This document shows, in pieces, positions 14,410 through 19,348 of a DNA stretch of 19,348 nt. A program made the position numbers and the translations under genes. The DNA is from DATATB01 sp036268995 (GTDB lineage Bacteria > Planctomycetota > Planctomycetia > Pirellulales > PNKZ01): positions 1 to 19,348 of the forward strand of contig DATATB010000124.1 in assembly GCA_036268995.1 (NCBI GenBank), given 5' to 3'. Each line of letters opens with the position of its first letter. Within the stretch, counting starts at the first letter, position 1. Below the pieces are notes generated by a model that did not search any database, was not told the origin of the DNA, and saw only the letters and a program-made list of their open reading frames with translations.

Positions 14410-15708
14410 TCAATCGACGCTCACGCCGATTGACCGCCAAAACGCCTGTTCCGCCATTATCCGCGTACCGTACTTCCTTGCTTTCTCAGCCTTGCTCGAC
14501 AAGCTGTTCGGGTCGGCCACGACCAATACATCTAGCGATTTGGTTACGCCATCGGCAACTATCAAGCCCGCAGCCTCTGCAAGCTGCTGAGCGTTTTCGC
14601 GAGTAATCGCTTCGCCGCCCAACCTACAGGCTAGTGCCCCAGTGAAGCAAACGGACTTGCCAATCAACTCATGGTGTGTGTGGGCTGGCGTACCAGCAGG
14701 CCGCCCGCCGCGTTCCGTCCTGACTTCACTTAGGACTGAGTCGAGTACCGTATTGTCGAATCCGAGCAACCGGGATACCCCTAGCAGGTCGCGGCGTTCC
14801 GATTCGGTGACAACCCCGTCAGCAAGCGCGGCGCATGCCAATTCGCGCAGGTATGTCCGATGGCACTCGCAAACTCGCTCGCCGGATAGCCCCCATTGGC
14901 GAGCGACGGCGAGCAACTCGCCAGCTTCCGTTTCTGTGACAAGCCTGTCTTCCAGAACGCGGTCCAAGAGTGCAAGGTACTGAACGATGTCTGCAGACAG
15001 CCTGCCGCTTTGGTGAGGCTGCTCCATGCCCATTAACTGTGTTACCAACCGTGAGAGGTAGTGCGGCTCACTGCGGTGGGCCCGGCCCTCCCCACGACGA
15101 TGCGAGCGCCCAGTAACTGGCAGGCTCGGCCAATTCGTAGGAAACGGCTCATGGCATCCCAGCAATTCGAGCGTGTCCAACCCATTCGTGACGGCGAGAC
15201 AAAGGCACGCGGCAAGCAGTTGGCTGGTCGCACGTGCGTCACAGCCCGCTGAGTGGCGTTCGTCAATCTGGATGCCGAAATGAGCGCAGCATGCCGCGAG
15301 CTGCCTATTGGTTAGTCCCAGCCCGAGCGTGGACGTCAGAGCGAGCGTGCAGAGGGACGGAAAGGATGGCAGCGGGTGGCCCGCGCGCTCAAATTCGGCA
15401 GCCACGAATGAGGAGTCAAATCGAACGTTGTGGCCAACGATAACTGCGTTGGCCATCCTCGATACGACATCGCCGGCCACGTCGGAAAACCGAGGAGCAT
15501 CGAGGACGTCCGCGCCCGTGATGCCGTGAACGTGCGTGGGCCCTAGGTCGCGGCCGGGGTTAAATAAACTCACGTACTCGTCATGAATTGTTCCATCGGC
15601 CGTAACGCGAAGAACCGCGATCTCAATAATGCGATCGGCCCGATTCGCCGCAAATCCGGTCGTTTCAACGTCCACCACTGCGAATTGCATCTCACTGACC
15701 GGTCGCAT
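14410..15708 (-). CDS. DnaQ-like DEDDh 3'-5' exonuclease with C-terminal BRCT domain
   Basis: A 432-residue protein with three regions. Residues 7-165 are an exonuclease of the DNA polymerase III epsilon type with all five catalytic residues: D13 and E15 (VVDVETTG), D98 (GHNVRFD), H152 and D157 (HSAGCD). Residues about 225-325 are helical and acidic with two similar stretches (LLDRVLEDRLVTETEAGEL, ALADGVVTESERRDLLGV), reminiscent of TerB-like repeats. Residues 347-430 are a BRCT domain (LIGKSVCFTGAL... SLDVLVVAD). This resembles accessory repair exonucleases, not the replicative epsilon subunit. The start 15708 has AAGG three nt upstream; an alternative is ATG 15690. It lies 54 nt downstream of the PD-(D/E)xK gene and may be co-transcribed. 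Composition is more A/T-rich than the core genes. Confidence 0.9.
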   Translation of the reverse strand: MRPVSEMQFAVVDVETTGFAANRADRIIEIAVLRVTADGTIHDEYVSLFNPGRDLGPTHVHGITGADVLDAPRFSDVAGDVVSRMANAVIVGHNVRFDSSFVAAEFERAGHPLPSFPSLCTLALTSTLGLGLTNRQLAACCAHFGIQIDERHSAGCDARATSQLLAACLCLAVTNGLDTLELLGCHEPFPTNWPSLPVTGRSHRRGEGRAHRSEPHYLSRLVTQLMGMEQPHQSGRLSADIVQYLALLDRVLEDRLVTETEAGELLAVARQWGLSGERVCECHRTYLRELACAALADGVVTESERRDLLGVSRLLGFDNTVLDSVLSEVRTERGGRPAGTPAHTHHELIGKSVCFTGALACRLGGEAITRENAQQLAEAAGLIVADGVTKSLDVLVVADPNSLSSKAEKARKYGTRIMAEQAFWRSIGVSVD

Positions 15709-15762
15709 CGGCCTTACCCCTGGATGGGCTTGTCGGGACGTGAACCACGTGTCCAGACTTCG

Positions 15763-16521
15763 TCATTCCGGCGATTCTCTTAGCGCCACCTTTGCCGCTT
15801 TGAAGACCCTCTTCTCAGCCGCTTCCGCCTTTTCGCCGTCCAGAACATCCCGTTTGATGACTTCGTTCACGAGCACCTGCTGAATGTCTGCCTGCTCAAT
15901 GTGTACGTCTGGTGAGACACGCTTCAACTCGCGCCGTACGACGGCGAGTACCGGCTCGGATAGCAAAACTGCACCGATCAGATATCGGCTCAGGGCTTCC
16001 CTTTGGGTCTGATAATCGTCAATCGCAGACTTTGCCCAACCCTCCTTGCAGAACAAATAGAGCAACGACAAGTCGTCTTCCGATTTGTGATCCAGCGCTA
16101 AGAAGTCAATCTCGACGACCAGTTCCTGTTCGATCGGTTTGCAGTTTTTGACGGCGTACGCGCGCCAAATCTGTCCATTAGTTAGCAAAACCCACATGCA
16201 AGTTGGGTGATTTGCCGCATAGAAGACCGCTTGATCGCAATGCGGTTGTTTCAACTCGTGACCGATTGCCTTTACTTCGATCAGCGTCTGGACCTTCTCG
16301 TCAATTTTGGTTGCGAGATCGCACCACTTGTTCTTTACAGCAAACTCCGAAGTTATCTCCGTGAATTTGTCGTAACCGAAAACGTTCGCAAGAATTTCAG
16401 TGACAAGAATGACGGTATCCGCTTCGGCGATGTCCTTTGTCCTCTGCTGCTCTACGATCGGCTTGAATTTTTTGATGCCATCGACGAGTCTTTCGGCAAC
16501 CTTCTTCGGAATCGAGCCCAC
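15763..16521 (-). CDS. Stand-alone PD-(D/E)xK protein resembling the HsdR N-terminal domain
   Basis: A 252-residue protein resembling the N-terminal nuclease domain of type I restriction subunits (HSDR_N_2 type). Visible nuclease-fold residues are D68 (KWCDLA), E82-x-K84 (LIEVKAIG) and the Q97-x3-Y101 motif (DQAVFYAAN), followed by WVLLTNGQIWRAYAV (110-124). The second half (about 150-252) is helical and charged, with no helicase motor. The start is GTG 16521, supported by GGGGGA about seven nt upstream. No hsdM or hsdS is present, so this is not a complete restriction system. The base composition is clearly more A/T-rich than its surroundings, which suggests acquisition by transfer. Possible roles are defence or DNA repair with the exonuclease gene downstream. 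Confidence 0.8.
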   Translation of the reverse strand: MGSIPKKVAERLVDGIKKFKPIVEQQRTKDIAEADTVILVTEILANVFGYDKFTEITSEFAVKNKWCDLATKIDEKVQTLIEVKAIGHELKQPHCDQAVFYAANHPTCMWVLLTNGQIWRAYAVKNCKPIEQELVVEIDFLALDHKSEDDLSLLYLFCKEGWAKSAIDDYQTQREALSRYLIGAVLLSEPVLAVVRRELKRVSPDVHIEQADIQQVLVNEVIKRDVLDGEKAEAAEKRVFKAAKVALRESPE

Positions 16522-16911
16522 GGGTTCTTCCCCCTGTTATCGCTCACACTGGCAATTGAAAGCCGCCAGCTAGAGTAAGGTCCGGACGCCGTTATACCGC
16601 CACAAGCAGCAGATGTCACGCCGGGCGCTGCGGCCTCCGTCTGGGGATATCCAACCCGCTTACCGACCTGAGTCATTCACACACCGCAACCAGGTGCCGA
16701 GCTGCAACTCCGGCCGAGGTTCTGGGTAAAGGGCCCGTGTTCGGCAGAATGGTCGCGGCCGCCGAGCGGAGACCGCGAAACAAAAAAACCACGGATTGCA
16801 CTGATGACACGGATATAGGAAACGGCGCGCGTTTCATCCGTGGTATCAGTGCAATCCGTGGTCAATCGCTTCGTAGGTCAGGTGCGCCAAGCGCGCACTC
16901 GCGGGGGCCGG
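16522..16911. other. Gene-free spacer with inverted repeat
   Basis: About 390 bp upstream of the PD-(D/E)xK gene and downstream of the cyanophycinase gene. It holds the inverted repeat at 16788-16862 and otherwise no gene, RNA or convincing promoter that I can see. It marks a return from A/T-richer to GC-rich sequence. Confidence 0.6.
16788..16862. repeat. CCACGGATTGCACTGAT inverted repeat
   Basis: Left arm 16788-16814 (ACCACGGATTGCACTGAT then GACACGGAT) and right arm 16836-16862 (ATCCGTGGTATCAGTGCA then ATCCGTGGT) are complementary at 25 of 27 positions around a 21-nt centre. Its shadow translation contains VISAIRG, which I recall as typical of this repeat type. A solo arm occurs at 13861-13887. 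Confidence 0.85.
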
Positions 16912-18243
16912 CTACTTCGAGGTTTTCTGCACGCTGGCCGTTTTGGCGGGCACGCCGGCGGGCTTGGTGGTGATCACGGTCGATAGCAGGTGCTCTTCGG
17001 CCGGGCGATAGAACGAGGCCATCACGTCCACCGGGCGGATGTCCAGGTGAATGTTCGTGACCGTGTAGTCTTCGCCGCCGTAGGCCTCGGTGCACCAGCC
17101 CAGGCTGTCCTTGGCCCGATAGAAGCGGAACTCGAAGCCCTGCGTGGTCTGCTGGCGCGCGAAGTAACCGTCGAACGCCAGGCCGATGGCCTCGGCCTTC
17201 TTGTTGTTGATCAGCCGGGCCAGCATCTCGGCCACCGTGGTGTTGCCGAGAATATCGTTGGAGAAGAAGAACCGATCATGGTGCGGGCTGAAATCCGCGC
17301 TATTGGGGTCCAGCTTCACGCCGGCCCGCTTTTCTTCCGACGGCGTGACGACGGCCGTATCCAGATCGATCTGGTCGCCGCGATCCAGGTACGTCAGCTT
17401 GACGTTCTTGATGTTAAAACCCTGGATCGTCGGATCGCGCGAGGCCTGCGACAGGTCCATCACGACGGCGCCCTTGTAGCCGATGACTTTCACCTCGTGG
17501 CTGTGGCGCACGACCAGGGCCGTGTTCTCATCCACGCCAATGCCGAACTTGTAGCCCTGGTTCTGCATCAGCACCAAGGCCCGGGCAAAGCGGCCGCGAG
17601 CCAGGCAATGCTGTTCGACGAACCACTTGTCGCCGATAAAGCCCAGGCCGTAGTCCACTTCCTTGCCCATCTTCACGCCGTGTTGCAAGGTGGGCAGCAC
17701 CTGCTCGGCATCGCGATACATGAAATGGCTCATGATAGCCGCACCGGCGCTGGTGCCGGCAATTACGCCACCGCGGCGGTAAACGTCCCAGATCGCATCC
17801 AGCAGCGGCGTGGCTTTGCCATCGGCCGTGCGCAGCGCGTCGGTGATGCGGGCTTGTTCGCCGCCGGCAAAGTAAACGCCTCCGGCCGAACGCACGCGCT
17901 CGGCCCATTGCGGATCGACGGCCACGGCCGGCTGGTCCTTGGCGGCACTGTCCTTGCCTGGCGGGATGCCCAACGGCACGACCACGGGGTCGGCCCCAAA
18001 GCGCGTGAAGACGGCGGCGGCGCGCTTGCCGGCAAGCGAGGGATTGGCGCTGGCAGTGGGAATAATGGCGATTTTTGATTTTGGGCCGCCGGCCAGCTCG
18101 ACAATCTCCGTCCAAACTTCGGGATCATCAAACCGCAAGGCCCCGCCGGCAATGACCAACGAACCGGCCGCTTCGGCACGGTTGCTGGAAACGCACACGC
18201 CGACGACCATCAGCGCCAGGCTATACGCCACTGATCTAAGCAT
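16912..18243 (-). CDS. Exported cyanophycinase-like peptidase (S51 family) with C-terminal extension
   Basis: A serine peptidase related to cyanophycinase and peptidase E. I use ATG 18243, since the product then begins with a signal peptide (MLRSVAYSLALMVVGVCVSS... AEA); the frame is open to 18279. Of 443 residues, the S51 domain covers about 27-290: GGALRF near the start, FAGGEQARI (125-133), nucleophile S165 in GTSAGAAI, H211 in EQHCLARGRFARAL and E238 in VDENTALVV. Cyanophycinases cleave beta-Asp-Arg bonds of cyanophycin; an exported enzyme would act on external polymer or other beta-aspartyl peptides. The last ~150 residues extend beyond the usual family length and are unassigned. AGGGA lies about nine nt upstream of the start. 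Confidence 0.87.
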   Translation of the reverse strand: MLRSVAYSLALMVVGVCVSSNRAEAAGSLVIAGGALRFDDPEVWTEIVELAGGPKSKIAIIPTASANPSLAGKRAAAVFTRFGADPVVVPLGIPPGKDSAAKDQPAVAVDPQWAERVRSAGGVYFAGGEQARITDALRTADGKATPLLDAIWDVYRRGGVIAGTSAGAAIMSHFMYRDAEQVLPTLQHGVKMGKEVDYGLGFIGDKWFVEQHCLARGRFARALVLMQNQGYKFGIGVDENTALVVRHSHEVKVIGYKGAVVMDLSQASRDPTIQGFNIKNVKLTYLDRGDQIDLDTAVVTPSEEKRAGVKLDPNSADFSPHHDRFFFSNDILGNTTVAEMLARLINNKKAEAIGLAFDGYFARQQTTQGFEFRFYRAKDSLGWCTEAYGGEDYTVTNIHLDIRPVDVMASFYRPAEEHLLSTVITTKPAGVPAKTASVQKTSK

Positions 18244-18621
18244 CTGACCGGTTCCCTGGTCCGTGGATTCATAACGCATCTTGGATGCGACGACTTACCT
18301 ATGTAGAAAACTCCTCCACGCAAGTCGAGAGCGATTTTGCCCCGCATGGGGGGCCAATCACAGGCGGGCAACACATTTGATCTTATGCGCCCCAGTGTCA
18401 AATTGCGAGTTTTTTTCAGCCCAGGCGGGGGGCATGCCAGCGGTGCTCGGTTTTAGAGGCCACACTTGAAGCGCCTGCGACCGGGTACAAACTGCTTTAC
18501 AGATCCCGATTTGCAAGTTCAATCGGGCATTGCGATACTTGCCGCGGGCAGCCGCGCACCGCCCGCTATTTAGCGCCGCGCCGGACCACCCGACAGGTCG
18601 CTAGCATCGAGGCTTTGAACC
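18244..18621. other. Gene-free divergent region
   Basis: About 380 bp between the cyanophycinase-like gene and the last gene. It contains a small hairpin CGCATC-TTG-GATGCG (18275-18289) just upstream of the former, the palindrome GGCATGCC, and a candidate promoter for the latter (18511-18539). No coding frame is convincing. Confidence 0.55.
18511..18539 (+). promoter_or_regulatory. Candidate promoter of the 18622 gene
   Basis: TTGCAA (18511-18516), a 17-nt spacer and GATACT (18534-18539), with TGC just before the -10 as in an extended -10 element. Each hexamer matches the consensus at four of six positions. The leader would be about 75 nt. Confidence 0.35.
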
Positions 18622-19248
18622 ATGCAGAAAATCCAAAAGCAGGACTTGCCACCTCCGCTGCAAGAGCTCGTGAGGCAGACGGAAGACAACATCGAGCAGG
18701 TGCTGCTGCACCTGCACGCGCTGTGTCCGGACGACGTGCCGATCGTCAAATGGGAAGGCGACGAGTGGCAGCCCGACCTGCTGAATGACGACATCTATCC
18801 GCAGTTTCATCGCAGCGAAGACTACGTGCAGCATGCGGAGACCGACCGTCAGCAGCCGGCCGACCGCTACGAGGTGCTCTGGGCCTTGCCGCTCTGCGGG
18901 CGCGATCAGACCAAGCATTGGCACGACAAGCTCGGCCTGGGCAACGTCACTGCCAGCAACGTGCTCTTGTTTCATTACGAGTTCAAGGTGCGGCAAGCCG
19001 ACCAGGTCGTCGAAGGCAGCCTGCTGGAATGCTACTTCGGCATGTACGAAGGCTACAAAGGGCAATCCGGCAGCGTGTCGCGCGTCTATCAAAACAACCG
19101 CGACAACACGATTCCGGTCACCCCGGCGCTGCTGGTGACCATGGTCGAACACGTCGAAGACCTACGACGCCACGTCGAAGTCGAGCGCCGCGTGGCCACC
19201 GTCATGCACAACATGCGCGAGCATCAGCAAAAGTGGGTCCAGGGTTAG
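18622..19248 (+). CDS. Hypothetical protein, 208 residues
   Basis: I do not recognise the family. The ATG at 18622 has GAGG nine nt upstream. The product is soluble, with no signal peptide or membrane segment. It starts with a helical segment (LPPPLQELVRQTEDNIEQVL), has an acidic, Trp-containing middle (VKWEGDEWQPDLLNDD, 42-57), a region rich in aromatic residues (LLFHYEFKVRQ... LLECYFGMYEGYKGQ) and a helical, His/Arg-rich C-terminus (MVEHVEDLRRHVEVERRVATVMHNMREHQQ) that may form a coiled coil. Codon use matches the core genome. The stop codon is followed after one nt by the REP-like array at 19250. Confidence 0.8.
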   Translation: MQKIQKQDLPPPLQELVRQTEDNIEQVLLHLHALCPDDVPIVKWEGDEWQPDLLNDDIYPQFHRSEDYVQHAETDRQQPADRYEVLWALPLCGRDQTKHWHDKLGLGNVTASNVLLFHYEFKVRQADQVVEGSLLECYFGMYEGYKGQSGSVSRVYQNNRDNTIPVTPALLVTMVEHVEDLRRHVEVERRVATVMHNMREHQQKWVQG

Positions 19249-19249
19249 C

Positions 19250-19348
19250 GGTAGCGGAATTTGTAAGAATTCCGTCCGCGTCGTAGCGGAAGCCGTGAGG
19301 CTTCCGACGGATCCACAACGAACCGGAATTCTCACGAATTCCGCTACC
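19250..19348. repeat. REP-like hairpin cluster (GTAG plus GTGA-loop hairpins)
   Basis: Three 20-nt hairpin units: CGGAATTTGTAAGAATTCCG (19255-19274), CGGAAGCCGTGAGGCTTCCG (19287-19306) and, inverted, CGGAATTCTCACGAATTCCG (19324-19343). Each is preceded on its own strand by GTAG (19251-19254, 19283-19286, CTAC 19344-19347). The outer units are complementary to each other at 23 of 25 positions, making a large inverted repeat. It starts one nt after a stop codon and touches the window edge, so it may continue. Confidence 0.85.

Noticed and set aside
14410..16521. Complete type I restriction-modification system
   Set aside because: Only an HsdR N-terminal-like domain is present; there is no helicase motor, methylase or specificity subunit.
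18396..18401. Perfect TTGACA on the minus strand upstream of the cyanophycinase-like gene
   Set aside because: No acceptable -10 hexamer lies 16-18 nt downstream; TAAGAT is only 10 nt away.

Overview
The window is GC-rich bacterial DNA with densely packed genes on both strands. I read it as a member of the Planctomycetota (Pirellulales-like). That rests on three things: the protein repertoire (a cyanophycinase with a long C-terminal extension, secreted proteins with a GGSGY motif, orphan ExbB/ExbD, several lineage-specific hypotheticals); frequent GTG/TTG starts; and dispersed repeat families that I recognise from memory in planctomycete genomes. No database search was possible, so the assignment is an inference.

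Layout. 1-313: gene-free, with a long inverted repeat and a probable terminator of aspS. 314-3127 (minus): miaA then aspS, a translation/tRNA-modification pair. 3128-3261: two heptanucleotide tandem arrays between divergent genes. 3262-4536 (plus): hisE and hisG, two early histidine-biosynthesis steps. 4520-7168 (minus): an HlyD-like membrane-fusion protein followed by a GT87-type membrane glycosyltransferase that carries an in-frame palindromic repeat; its 3' end overlaps hisG. 7169-7766: a gene-free region with a very strong intrinsic terminator just upstream of an orphan response regulator (7767-8183). 8338-9836 (plus): an AI-2E/PerM-type transporter and a DUF952 protein. 9857-10450 (minus): a small exported protein. 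10716-11829 (plus): exbB-exbD with overlapping reading frames and no tonB. 11858-13126 (minus): an exported serine hydrolase of the beta-lactamase/NylB class. 13356-14395 (plus): two unrecognised small proteins. 14410-16521 (minus): a more A/T-rich pair, a PD-(D/E)xK (HsdR N-terminal-like) protein followed by a DEDDh exonuclease-BRCT protein. 16912-18243 (minus): exported cyanophycinase-like peptidase. 18622-19248 (plus): a hypothetical protein followed directly by REP-like hairpins.

The metabolic and translational genes are ordinary. The most interesting material is (i) REP-like hairpins with a 5' GTAG tetranucleotide, a constant GTGA loop and covarying stems; (ii) a terminator with no gene upstream of it on its strand, suggesting a small RNA or an attenuated leader for the response regulator; (iii) a nuclease pair in a block of different composition bracketed by copies of one repeat family; (iv) an inverted repeat inserted in frame in a membrane protein; (v) three separate 7-bp-period arrays around hisE; and (vi) an AspRS with residues typical of non-discriminating enzymes. 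There is no CRISPR array, tRNA, rRNA, transposase or integrase that I can see.
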